Shown here piece by piece: positions 18,046 to 25,527 of a stretch of DNA of 49,056 bases. The stretch comes from an uncultured Clostridia bacterium (GTDB lineage Bacteria > Bacillota > Clostridia > Oscillospirales > Ruminococcaceae): positions 1-49,056 of the forward strand of contig CANQLR010000020.1 of NCBI GenBank assembly GCA_947624745.1. Direction: 5' to 3'. The position numbers were made by a program, and so were the translations under genes. Each line of letters opens with the position of its first letter. The first letter of the stretch is position 1. The notes under the pieces were generated by a model. It had not been told where the DNA came from. It worked only from the letters and a program-made list of their open reading frames with translations, and did not search any database.

Positions 18046-18689
18046 TGAAAATGCAAATTCTCGCCCACCGCGGCTATTGGAACTCAAATATCCCCTCCAA
18101 CTCGCCCTTGTCACTAAAAAACGCCCTCGAAAACGGCTATGGCTTTGAATCCGACGTTCGGGACTATATGGGTCGCATGGTAATATCCCACAACATCGCC
18201 GACGCCTCATGTCAGGACGCCGAAGAGGTTTTCAAATGGCTTTCCGAATACGGCGACAGGTACTGCTTCGCCATAAACATCAAAGCCGACGGGCTCAAAG
18301 ATATACTCAGGGGATATTTTGAAAAATATAACATCAAAAACTATTTTCTTTTCGACATGTCCATTCCGCAGATGGTCGAATTTGCAGAGAGGGGACTTCG
18401 GTTCTTTACTCGCCGAAGCGAATATGAAACCAAGCCTGTCATGTATGAGCAGTCGGCTGGCGTTTGGATAGACGGCTTTAAGCGGATCAACTGGATAACC
18501 GAGGAGCTTCTTCGGAGGTATATTTCGGACGGCAAAGAAGTGTGTCTTGTCTCACCCGATCTTCACGGCAAAACAGACTACAAGCTGTTTTGGGACAAGG
18601 TCAGAAGTTGGAATATTGATTTTTCAAAGGTCCTCCTCTGCACCGATCACCCGGACGAAGCTCGGGAATTCTTTAAAGAAAAGCTTTAG
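18042..18689 (+). CDS. Glycerophosphodiester phosphodiesterase-like protein
   Basis: A 215-residue TIM-barrel protein related to GDPD enzymes. It has A-H-R-G-Y-W, E-S-D-V-R-D (metal-binding Glu/Asp) and I-S-H-N (second His) in the order expected. It is shorter than typical GDPD (about 240-250 residues). GDPDs split glycerophosphodiesters to glycerol-3-phosphate and an alcohol; here the location with a HAD phosphatase, two nucleotidyltransferases and a cupin suggests work on a small phosphorylated precursor rather than lipid turnover (inference). The ATG overlaps the flippase stop. Confidence 0.78.
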   Translation: MMKMQILAHRGYWNSNIPSNSPLSLKNALENGYGFESDVRDYMGRMVISHNIADASCQDAEEVFKWLSEYGDRYCFAINIKADGLKDILRGYFEKYNIKNYFLFDMSIPQMVEFAERGLRFFTRRSEYETKPVMYEQSAGVWIDGFKRINWITEELLRRYISDGKEVCLVSPDLHGKTDYKLFWDKVRSWNIDFSKVLLCTDHPDEAREFFKEKL

Positions 18690-18698
18690 GAGTATAAC

Positions 18699-19331
18699 AT
18701 GGTAAAGGCAATATTATTTGACATGGATGGCGTATTAATTGACGCCAAGGACTGGCACTATGAGGCGCTGAATAAGGCACTCGGCTTGTTCGGAATTGAG
18801 ATAAGCAGATACGATCATCTGCATACCTTTGACGGGCTTCCTACAAAGGTCAAGCTGAAAATGCTCAGCGAGCAGTATTATCTCCCCGAGCAGCTCCACG
18901 GGTTTGTAAATCAGATGAAGCAACAGTACACGGCGCGGATGATACATGAAAAATGCCACCCGATGTTTCACCACGAATATGCGCTCTCAAAGCTTCACAA
19001 CGACGGCTATAAGATAGCGGTCTGTTCAAATTCTATACGCTCAACTATTGAACTGATGATGAAAAAGTCGATGCTTATTGATTATCTAGATCTCATCGTC
19101 TCAAACGAGGACGTTAAAAAGGCAAAGCCGGATCCCGAAATGTATCTGACTGCAATTTCAAAATTCGGTCTTAAGCCGGAGGAATGCATAGTCGTCGAGG
19201 ACAACCCCAACGGGATAGCGGCGGGAAAGGCAAGCGGTGCTTCGGTTCTTGAAGTCGCGACGGTTTATGATGTGAACTACGAAAATATAAAGAGGCTTAT
19301 TGACAAGGTCGACGGAGGCGAAAATGGTTAA
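18699..19331 (+). CDS. HAD-superfamily hydrolase, beta-phosphoglucomutase/phosphatase type
   Basis: A 210-residue HAD protein with motif I F-D-M-D-G-V-L-I-D, a helical cap after it, motif II V-C-S-N-S, and motif IV V-V-E-D-N-P-N-G-I-A-A. This layout is shared by small phosphatases and beta-phosphoglucomutase. The substrate cannot be read from the sequence; the module context suggests a sugar or polyol phosphate. It follows the GDPD-like gene by 9 bp with GGAG before the ATG, and the next gene starts inside its last codons. Confidence 0.82.
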   Translation: MVKAILFDMDGVLIDAKDWHYEALNKALGLFGIEISRYDHLHTFDGLPTKVKLKMLSEQYYLPEQLHGFVNQMKQQYTARMIHEKCHPMFHHEYALSKLHNDGYKIAVCSNSIRSTIELMMKKSMLIDYLDLIVSNEDVKKAKPDPEMYLTAISKFGLKPEECIVVEDNPNGIAAGKASGASVLEVATVYDVNYENIKRLIDKVDGGENG

Positions 19332-20043
19332 TATACTTATTCCTTCAATGGGAAAATCCACATTTTTTGAGGACAGCTTTTTCCCGAAGCCTTTAATTGA
19401 AATCAAGGGCAGGACCATGCTTGAGACTGTCATCGAGAATTATTCCTGGGTCGATCCAAAAAACTATATCTTCGTTTTTGACGACAAGGATTGCAGTGAG
19501 TTTCATCTTGATTCTTCTGCAAAGATTTTGTCCCCATTGAGCATTGTTATAAGGCTTAGAAATCAGACAAGAGGAGCGCTCTGTACTTGCTTGATGGCGG
19601 TGGACTACATAAATAACGATACGCCGCTTATAATCGCGAACAGCGACCAGATAATTGATGTTGATTATAAAGACGTCATCAGCCGTTTTGACAATATAAA
19701 AGCAGACGCGGGAGTCATAACATTCCCGAGCATTCACCCGCGCTGGAGCTATATTAGAAAGAATGACGATGAAGTCGTTGAAGTCGCCGAAAAGAGACCT
19801 CTTTCAAAGGACGCAATAGCGGGATTTTACTATTTCAGAAAAGGCTCGGACTTCATTGAGAGCGCAAAGAATGCGATCATAAAGGACAACTGCCTTAATG
19901 GGAAATTCTATATATCCGCCTCAATAAATGAGATGATTCTTATGGGCAGGAAGATTTCATACTGCGAGATCCCGAAAGAAAAATATCATTCGTTCTATTC
20001 TCCCGAAAAGATAAAGGAATATGAGGAGGGGAGAGCCTTATGA
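19324..20043 (+). CDS. Nucleotidyltransferase-like protein
   Basis: A 239-residue GT-A fold protein. N-terminus I-L-I-P-S-M-G-K-S-T-F-F is a degenerate nucleotide-binding loop (no GXGTR), followed by F-P-K-P-L-I-E-I-K-G-R-T-M-L, and N-S-D-Q near residue 105. GGAGGCG at 19315-19321 supports ATG 19324. It looks like a paralogue of the gene at 20374 with a less canonical first loop, so it may be catalytically altered. Start and stop overlap its neighbours, so the module is transcribed as one unit. Confidence 0.75.
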   Translation: MVNILIPSMGKSTFFEDSFFPKPLIEIKGRTMLETVIENYSWVDPKNYIFVFDDKDCSEFHLDSSAKILSPLSIVIRLRNQTRGALCTCLMAVDYINNDTPLIIANSDQIIDVDYKDVISRFDNIKADAGVITFPSIHPRWSYIRKNDDEVVEVAEKRPLSKDAIAGFYYFRKGSDFIESAKNAIIKDNCLNGKFYISASINEMILMGRKISYCEIPKEKYHSFYSPEKIKEYEEGRAL

Positions 20044-20360
20044 AAACCGCGAAGCTTAGTGACATGACAAAGGGCTGGTTTGTAGGCAATTTCGAGCCTA
20101 CCCTGTATAGAACAAACGACGTCGAAGTAGCGGTAAAATTATATTCAGCGGGAGCATATGAAAAGAAGCACTACCACAAAATAGCGACGGAAATAACGGT
20201 CGTTACAAAGGGAACTATACGCATGAACGGCGTAGAATATTCGGCGGGCGACATTATAATAATGGAGCCGAACGAGGCGACGGATTTTTATGCCGTGACC
20301 GACGCGGAGAACGTCGTGGTGAAGCTGCCGGGTGCAAATAACGATAAATACGAGGTTTAA
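20040..20360 (+). CDS. Small cupin-domain protein
   Basis: A 106-residue single-domain cupin. Metal-binding residues are visible in K-K-H-Y-H-K-I-A-T-E-I-T (HXH...E), and the second motif is P-N-E-A-T-D-F-Y-A, where the usual His is replaced. It overlaps the preceding nucleotidyltransferase by four bases. Cupins in sugar clusters act as isomerases or epimerases or as binding proteins; the role here is unknown. Confidence 0.75.
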   Translation: MKTAKLSDMTKGWFVGNFEPTLYRTNDVEVAVKLYSAGAYEKKHYHKIATEITVVTKGTIRMNGVEYSAGDIIIMEPNEATDFYAVTDAENVVVKLPGANNDKYEV

Positions 20361-20373
20361 AGGAGAAAATAAA

Positions 20374-21093
20374 ATGCTTAATATAGTTATACCTATGGCG
20401 GGTCGGGGGAGCAGGTTCGCAAAGGCAGGATATGAGCTTCCGAAGCCGCTTATAGACGTGAACGGCAGACCGATGATAGAGGTAGTTACAAGAAATATTG
20501 CCCCGAAATGCGAACACAGATTCATCTACATCTGCCAGCAGGAGCATCTTGAAAAATACGCCCTTGCAGAAAAGCTTGAAAAGATTTCTCCTAACTGCGC
20601 GATAGTCACGGTAGATCACATAACCGAGGGCGCTGCGTGTACGGTTCTTTTGGCGGAGAAATACATAGATAACGACGACCCGATGATGATCGCAAACAGC
20701 GATCAGTTTGTGGATACGGATATAAACGAATATCTTTCTGCTATGGGCGACAGCGACGGGCTTATTATGACTATGCCCGCGGACGATCCGAAGTGGAGCT
20801 TTATTAAATATGACGAAAACGGATACGTCACAATGGTGAGGGAAAAGGAAGTCATTTCAAATGAGGCGACAGTCGGGATTTATAACTATGCCAAGGGTTC
20901 CGACTTTGTAAAGTATGCAAAGCAGATGATAAGAAAAAATATCCGCGTCAACAACGAGTTTTATGTCGCGCCGGTCTATAATGAGATGATTGAGGACGGA
21001 AAGAAAATCGTTTTCAAAGATGTCGGCGAAAAGATGCACGGCTTGGGAACGCCGGAGGATTTGGAAGAGTTTTTACACGAATTTGTAAAATAA
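20374..21093 (+). CDS. Sugar/small-alcohol phosphate nucleotidyltransferase
   Basis: A 239-residue nucleotidyltransferase with I-V-I-P-M-A-G-R-G-S-R-F at the N-terminus, L-P-K-P-L-I-D-V-N-G-R-P-M and A-N-S-D-Q-F. AGGAG at 20361-20365 precedes ATG 20374. Proteins of this kind activate sugar phosphates or small phospho-alcohols with CTP or UTP. Together with the GDPD-like, HAD, cupin and paralogous nucleotidyltransferase genes it suggests production of one extra activated substituent for the polysaccharide (inference). The gene is the last before the poly-G hairpin. Confidence 0.78.
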   Translation: MLNIVIPMAGRGSRFAKAGYELPKPLIDVNGRPMIEVVTRNIAPKCEHRFIYICQQEHLEKYALAEKLEKISPNCAIVTVDHITEGAACTVLLAEKYIDNDDPMMIANSDQFVDTDINEYLSAMGDSDGLIMTMPADDPKWSFIKYDENGYVTMVREKEVISNEATVGIYNYAKGSDFVKYAKQMIRKNIRVNNEFYVAPVYNEMIEDGKKIVFKDVGEKMHGLGTPEDLEEFLHEFVK

Positions 21094-21121
21094 TATTTCA
21101 CCATAAAATTTAGCGTATTAA

Positions 21122-21169
21122 TTATTACCTTCCTTCGCGGATGCAAAATTCCGCGGGGGGGGGTAATAA
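21122..21169 (+). promoter_or_regulatory. 20-bp RNA hairpin containing a G9 tract, upstream of the FkbH operon
   Basis: The left arm 21122-21141 and right arm 21150-21169 can pair over 20 consecutive positions when G-U pairs are allowed, with an 8-base loop. The outer 8 bp (TTATTACC/GGTAATAA) and inner 6 bp (CGCGGA/TCCGCG) are perfect. The middle six pair TTCCTT with six of the nine G. The fit is exact at nine G, so any slippage would bulge or shift the stem. No T run follows, so it is not a simple terminator. A small palindrome ATAAC-T-GTTAT follows at 21166-21176. It ends about 30 bp before ATG 21200 and could affect read-through or translation of the operon. Confidence 0.65.
21155..21163 (+). 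repeat. Poly-G tract, G9, intergenic
   Basis: Nine consecutive G located in the right arm of the hairpin at 21122-21169. It is the only one of the four long G tracts that lies outside a coding frame. Flanks C on the left and TAATAACTG on the right resemble those of the tract at 10212. Confidence 0.85.
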
Positions 21170-21199
21170 CTGTTATATACGAGGAAAAGAGGTTCACCG

Positions 21200-22918
21200 A
21201 TGTACACCTTTAAATCGCTAAGAAAAAGCTCCAAGCAACCCGTGGCGGACGGCGCTCGCCGCCTTGCCGTCTTAGGTAACATCTCCACCCAATTCCTTGC
21301 CGTTGCAATCCGCGGTTACGCCGCGCTTGAGGGCTTGCCGCTGTCGGTTTTTGACGCCGACTACAACCAGATCGAGGCGCAGCTTCTGGATCCCGGGTCG
21401 GAGGTCTACGGCTTCGGGCCGGACAGCATACTCCTATGGCTCGGGACGGACAAGCTATACGAGGAATTTTTGGATCTGCCGCTCGAGGCGCGCTCGGGGT
21501 TCGCCGAGTCGGTGATGCAAAAGATTACGATGTACTGGGATCTCATCGCGCAGCACAGCCGGGCGAATATCCTTCAAATGAACTTCACAGAGATCGACGA
21601 TCGTGCCCTCGGCAACTACTCCTGCAAGGTGGATTCGGCGTTTGTCTACCAAATTCGCAAGCTGAATTTCATGCTTGAGGAGGCGATGATATCCCGAAAA
21701 ACCGTTTATCCCGTTGACCTTTTTTCAATACAGATTAGGCTCGGGACAGAGGTGTTCTACGACGCTCCGCTCTACTACAACGCCAAAATGACGGTCTCGA
21801 CCGACGCGCTTCCCTATGTTGCAAAGGCAGTCATCGACGTCCAAAAAGCCCTCGCAGGAAGAATCAAAAAATGCGTCGTTTTGGACCTTGACAACACCCT
21901 TTGGGGCGGGGTCATCGGCGACGACGGCATGGATAATATTGAGATAGGCGAGCTCGGCCGAGGGCACGTTTTCACCGACTTCCAGCGCTGGCTCAAGCAG
22001 CTTAAGGAGTGCGGAATAATCCTCTGCGTGTGCAGCAAAAATAACGAGGACACCGCGAAAAAGCCGTTCGAGGAGCACGACGAGATGATCCTGCGGCTCT
22101 CGGATATCGCGCTTTTCGTCGCGAATTGGGAGGACAAAGCCTCGAATATCCGGCTCATTCAAAAAACGCTGAACATCGGCATGGACTCAATGGTGTTCAT
22201 CGACGACAACCCGTTCGAGCGCAACCTCGTGCGGCAGATGATACCCGAGATAGAAGTCCCCGAGCTTCCCGAAGACCCCGCGCTGTATCTCGGCTATTTG
22301 CAGGAGCAGAACTACTTCGAGACCGCCTCCTTCACCGGCGCGGGCTCTGACCGCACGAAGCTCTATCAGGCGGAATTTGAGCGCACCAAGCTGATGATGT
22401 CGTTCGAGTCGATCGACGGCTACCTCGAAAGCCTCGAGATGATAGGCGAGGCGAAGCCGTTTGAGGAGTCGAAATTTTCGCGGATAGCGCAGCTCACCCA
22501 GCGCTCGAACCAGTTTAACCTGCGCACCGTTCGCTATACCGACGCTGATATCCAGTCAATCGCAAGCGACCCGAATTATGTCACACTGTATTACACCCTC
22601 CGCGACAAATTCGGCGACCACGGCTTAGTCGGCGTTATCATCATGAAGAAGAAAAACGGGGAAGAGCTTTTCATCGACACATGGCTGATGAGCTGCCGCG
22701 TTCTCAAGAGGGGCATGGAGGAATATATCGTCAACTGCTTCATGCGCGAGGCTAAAAACCGCGGATTTAAGCGGGTCTACGGCGAATATATCCCGACCCC
22801 GAAGAATGCGATGGTCAAGGATATTTACAAGACTATGGGCTTTACGGAGATATCTGAAAATAATTACGTCATGGACGTAAGCAAGTACGAAGAAAAGAAA
22901 ATTTATATAAAGGAGTAA
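21200..22918 (+). CDS. FkbH-like HAD-IIIC acyl-loading protein
   Basis: A 572-residue FkbH-family protein, first gene of a ten-gene operon. The N-terminal 200 residues look like the SGNH-like domain of this family (A-V-L-G-N-I-S-T-Q at about 23). The HAD-IIIC phosphatase domain follows with D229-L-D-N-T-L-W-G-G-V and F-I-D-D-N-P-F-E-R, and the C-terminus is a GNAT-like region (L-T-Q-R-S-N-Q-F-N-L-R-T). Characterised members take 1,3-bisphosphoglycerate, dephosphorylate it and load glyceryl onto an acyl carrier protein. The carrier protein gene starts 6 bp downstream, so the same reaction is likely here. AGAGG at about 21188 supports ATG 21200. Confidence 0.88.
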   Translation: MYTFKSLRKSSKQPVADGARRLAVLGNISTQFLAVAIRGYAALEGLPLSVFDADYNQIEAQLLDPGSEVYGFGPDSILLWLGTDKLYEEFLDLPLEARSGFAESVMQKITMYWDLIAQHSRANILQMNFTEIDDRALGNYSCKVDSAFVYQIRKLNFMLEEAMISRKTVYPVDLFSIQIRLGTEVFYDAPLYYNAKMTVSTDALPYVAKAVIDVQKALAGRIKKCVVLDLDNTLWGGVIGDDGMDNIEIGELGRGHVFTDFQRWLKQLKECGIILCVCSKNNEDTAKKPFEEHDEMILRLSDIALFVANWEDKASNIRLIQKTLNIGMDSMVFIDDNPFERNLVRQMIPEIEVPELPEDPALYLGYLQEQNYFETASFTGAGSDRTKLYQAEFERTKLMMSFESIDGYLESLEMIGEAKPFEESKFSRIAQLTQRSNQFNLRTVRYTDADIQSIASDPNYVTLYYTLRDKFGDHGLVGVIIMKKKNGEELFIDTWLMSCRVLKRGMEEYIVNCFMREAKNRGFKRVYGEYIPTPKNAMVKDIYKTMGFTEISENNYVMDVSKYEEKKIYIKE

Positions 22919-22924
22919 ATTAAA

Positions 22925-23173
22925 ATGGAGAGAAACGAAATACTTAAAAAGATTACCGAAATCGCGCGCGATGTCTTTGACAACGACGAGGTCGAGCTCA
23001 CGGAGCAGACCACTGCCGCCGACGTCGAGGAGTGGGACAGCCTCTCGCACTTAAGCCTTGTCAGCGACATCGAGGACGAGTTCGGTATAACATTTACCCT
23101 CGCCGAGGTGTCCGGGTCGAAGAATGTCGGCGAGCTTGTCGACGCGATAATCAAGCACATGGGTGAAAAATAA
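22925..23173 (+). CDS. Acyl carrier protein
   Basis: An 82-residue acidic carrier protein with E-E-W-D-S39-L-S-H-L; Ser39 is the expected phosphopantetheine attachment site. Its W-D-S-L context is that of specialised carrier proteins (FkbJ/DltC-like) rather than the fatty-acid AcpP (usually G-A-D-S-L-D). It lies between the FkbH-like gene, which should load it, and the rest of the operon. The stop overlaps the lipoyl-protein start. No phosphopantetheinyl transferase is present in this window. Confidence 0.9.
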   Translation: MERNEILKKITEIARDVFDNDEVELTEQTTAADVEEWDSLSHLSLVSDIEDEFGITFTLAEVSGSKNVGELVDAIIKHMGEK

Positions 23174-23532
23174 TGCTTTACTATTCTAAAAATCATCTTT
23201 GGCTTAAAGCGGATGAAAATACCGCCGAGATTGGTCTTACCGACTATGCCGCAGAAAGGCTCGGAAACATATTTTTTGTAAATCTTCCGGACGTCGGTGA
23301 GCACCTTTCTGCGGGCGAAAAATTCGGCGACGTTGAGAGCGTAAAAACGGTATCGGATCTTATCTCGCCTGTTGACGGCGAGATCACGGAGGTAAACGAA
23401 GCGCTTTTGGACGAGCCGGAGGCTATCTCGGAGGATCCGCTCGGAACATGGCTCGTCAGGGCGCGTATCGAAGCCGTTCCCGACGGACTTTTGAGCGAGG
23501 AAGAATACGGCGCGTTCAAGGAAAAGCTATGA
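23173..23532 (+). CDS. GcvH-like lipoyl-domain protein
   Basis: A 119-residue homologue of the glycine cleavage H protein. The lipoyl attachment site is V-E-S-V-K58-T-V-S-D, with I-S-P-V-D-G-E-I after it as in true H proteins. No other glycine cleavage genes (P, T) are nearby. The neighbours are a dihydrolipoyl dehydrogenase and a lipoate ligase, so the set can lipoylate and re-oxidise/reduce this carrier by itself. I infer a redox or acyl-relay function for the operon rather than glycine catabolism. Start and stop overlap both neighbours. Confidence 0.87.
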   Translation: MLYYSKNHLWLKADENTAEIGLTDYAAERLGNIFFVNLPDVGEHLSAGEKFGDVESVKTVSDLISPVDGEITEVNEALLDEPEAISEDPLGTWLVRARIEAVPDGLLSEEEYGAFKEKL

Positions 23533-24830
23533 TATACGATCTTGCGATATTAGGCGGAGGGCCGGCGGGCTATTCTGCGGCGTTTGAGGCCGTAAAGCTC
23601 GGGCTTAGCGCGATCTTATTTGAAAAACGTGAGCTTGGAGGAACCTGCCTCAACCGGGGCTGCGTGCCGACCAAATTTTTGGCGCATACTGCCGAGCTGT
23701 ATCACAGCGCGTTCAACAGCCGCGAGTACGGTATCATTTCGGAAAAGCCGGTTTTGGACTATCTTGCCGCCTGTGAGAAAAAGGAAAGTGTCGTTTCGGA
23801 GCTGCGAAGCGGCCTTGAGCAGTCGATGAGGCTCAAAAAAATAGCGGTCGTGAACGGCTCTGCCAATATCACGGACAGCAGCCGTATAACCTGCAACGGC
23901 GAAACTTATGAAGCAAAAAATATTCTCATTGCGACGGGCTCGATCCCCGCAGAGCCGCTTGCAGAGGGAGCTTTGACGAGCGACGAGATTTTGGAGCTTA
24001 AAAGCCTTCCGAGGTCTATGAAGATAATAGGCGGAGGAGTTATTGCGGCAGAATTTGCGCACATTTTCAGTCTCCTTGGCGTTGAAGTTACTATAGCTAT
24101 TCGCGGAGAGAGAATTCTAAGAAAATGGGACAAGGAAATCGCCGTCGCGCTGACCCAGAGCTTTAAAAGGCGGGGCATAAGGATACTCACGAACCAAACG
24201 CCGGAGCAGCTTTCGGAAAGATCCGCAGACGTTGTTCTTTCGGCCGTGGGAAGAAGACCGAACCTTTGCGGGGTGAACACTTCGCTCGTTGAGACCGACG
24301 AAAACGGCGGGATCGTTGTCGACCGCTGCTTCAGGACAAAAACAGAAAATATCTTCGCCGCGGGGGACGTGATCTCGAATAGCCGTATGCTTGCCCACAC
24401 AGCGATGGAGCAGGGAAAGACTGTCGCGAGAGTTGTCGCGGGCAGGGGAGCCGCTTTGCCGTCTGCTGTGGTGGAGTGCATATACACAAGCCCAGAGGCG
24501 GCGTCGGTCGGGCTTACCGAGGCCGAGGCTAAGGAGCGGGGCGTTCAGGTTGTTTCGGCAAAGAGCGGTATGCGCTCCAACGCACGGACGCTTATTGCCG
24601 GCACGGACAGAAGCTTTATTAAGATACTTGCAGATAAGAACACGCGAAAACTTATAGGCGCGCAGCTTGTCTGCGACCGTGCAAGCGACATAGCGGACGA
24701 GCTGGCGCTTGCAATAAATCACGGCTTTACGGTCGAGGACCTTTTAAAGGCCGCCCGACCTCACCCGAGCTTCTGCGAGGCAATAACCGACGCTGCGGAA
24801 GCTCTTTCGGAGAAACTAAATGAAGTATAA
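23529..24830 (+). CDS. lpdA: Dihydrolipoyl dehydrogenase
   Basis: A 433-residue FAD-dependent disulfide oxidoreductase. It has the FAD motif G-G-G-P-A-G-Y, the redox pair C40-L-N-R-G-C45-V-P-T-K, a second Rossmann motif I-G-G-G-V-I-A-A-E, and the C-terminal H-P-S-F-C-E in place of the usual H-P-T-L-S-E. Expected reaction: NAD+-linked oxidation of dihydrolipoyl groups, or the reverse. ATG 23529 overlaps the H-protein stop (ATGA); an upstream GTG-type extension would lie inside that gene. At 433 residues it is slightly shorter than typical Lpd (about 460). Confidence 0.9.
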   Translation: MIYDLAILGGGPAGYSAAFEAVKLGLSAILFEKRELGGTCLNRGCVPTKFLAHTAELYHSAFNSREYGIISEKPVLDYLAACEKKESVVSELRSGLEQSMRLKKIAVVNGSANITDSSRITCNGETYEAKNILIATGSIPAEPLAEGALTSDEILELKSLPRSMKIIGGGVIAAEFAHIFSLLGVEVTIAIRGERILRKWDKEIAVALTQSFKRRGIRILTNQTPEQLSERSADVVLSAVGRRPNLCGVNTSLVETDENGGIVVDRCFRTKTENIFAAGDVISNSRMLAHTAMEQGKTVARVVAGRGAALPSAVVECIYTSPEAASVGLTEAEAKERGVQVVSAKSGMRSNARTLIAGTDRSFIKILADKNTRKLIGAQLVCDRASDIADELALAINHGFTVEDLLKAARPHPSFCEAITDAAEALSEKLNEV

Positions 24831-25527
24831 ATATTGTTTTTCAAACGGCTTTGACCCGTATAAAAACCTTGCCTTAGAGCGCTGTTTGCTCGGTCTTGCG
24901 GACAAAAGCACCGCCATACTGTATCTTTGGCAGAATGACAACACTATCGTCATCGGAAAAAATCAGGACGTTTATTCCGAATGCCGAGTTGACAAATTTA
25001 CCTCTCGCGGCGGAAGGATAGCAAGGCGTATGTCCGGCGGGGGAGCGGTGTATCACGACCTCGGAAACCTAAATTTTTCGATAATTACGGACAGGGCGCA
25101 GGACGACGAGGGGGCATATTTTGACCTTATTCTTCGTATGGCCGCGAGCCTTGGGATAAAGGCCGAGCCGAGCGGCAGAAACGACGTTATATTTGGAGGC
25201 AGGAAATTTTCGGGCAGCGCGGTCTACGACGACGGCGGAAGGGTCTGCCGGCACGGAACGGTGCTTGTGAGTACGAATATTGAAAAGATGACCTATTATC
25301 TCACTCCCGAGCGCGAAAAGCTTAAGCGCCACGGCGTTGAAAGCGTTCGCTCACGGGTAATGAATCTCAGTGAAGTCAGTTCCGAAATAACGGTCGAAGC
25401 GGTGAAAAAGAGATTTATCGAGGCCGCTGGCGCGGAGCCGTTAAATGCCGAGGTAAACAGGAGTGAGCTTGAAGAATATACCGAGCTTTTCAGCTCGGAA
25501 AAATGGATATACGGAGGACAAAAATGA
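24820..25527 (+). CDS. lplA: Lipoate-protein ligase A-like protein, short form
   Basis: A 235-residue lipoate ligase/transferase. Motifs are R69-R-M-S-G-G-G-A-V-Y-H-D80 for lipoyl-adenylate binding and G-G-R-K129-F-S-G-S-A with the catalytic Lys. It lacks the roughly 90-residue C-terminal accessory domain of E. coli LplA, so it may need a partner for lipoate adenylation or act as a lipoyl/octanoyl transferase. It overlaps lpdA at its start and the dehydratase gene at its end. The likely target is Lys58 of the operon's H-like protein. Confidence 0.87.
   Translation: MKYKYCFSNGFDPYKNLALERCLLGLADKSTAILYLWQNDNTIVIGKNQDVYSECRVDKFTSRGGRIARRMSGGGAVYHDLGNLNFSIITDRAQDDEGAYFDLILRMAASLGIKAEPSGRNDVIFGGRKFSGSAVYDDGGRVCRHGTVLVSTNIEKMTYYLTPEREKLKRHGVESVRSRVMNLSEVSSEITVEAVKKRFIEAAGAEPLNAEVNRSELEEYTELFSSEKWIYGGQK

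Noticed and set aside
21122-21169. The hairpin upstream of the FkbH-like gene as an ordinary rho-independent terminator.
   Set aside because: No T run follows the stem, and the right arm contains an unstable homopolymer, so a regulatory reading is more fitting.
23173-25527. A glycine cleavage operon.
   Set aside because: No GcvP or GcvT genes; the lipoyl genes overlap the ACP and dehydratase genes and belong to that operon.
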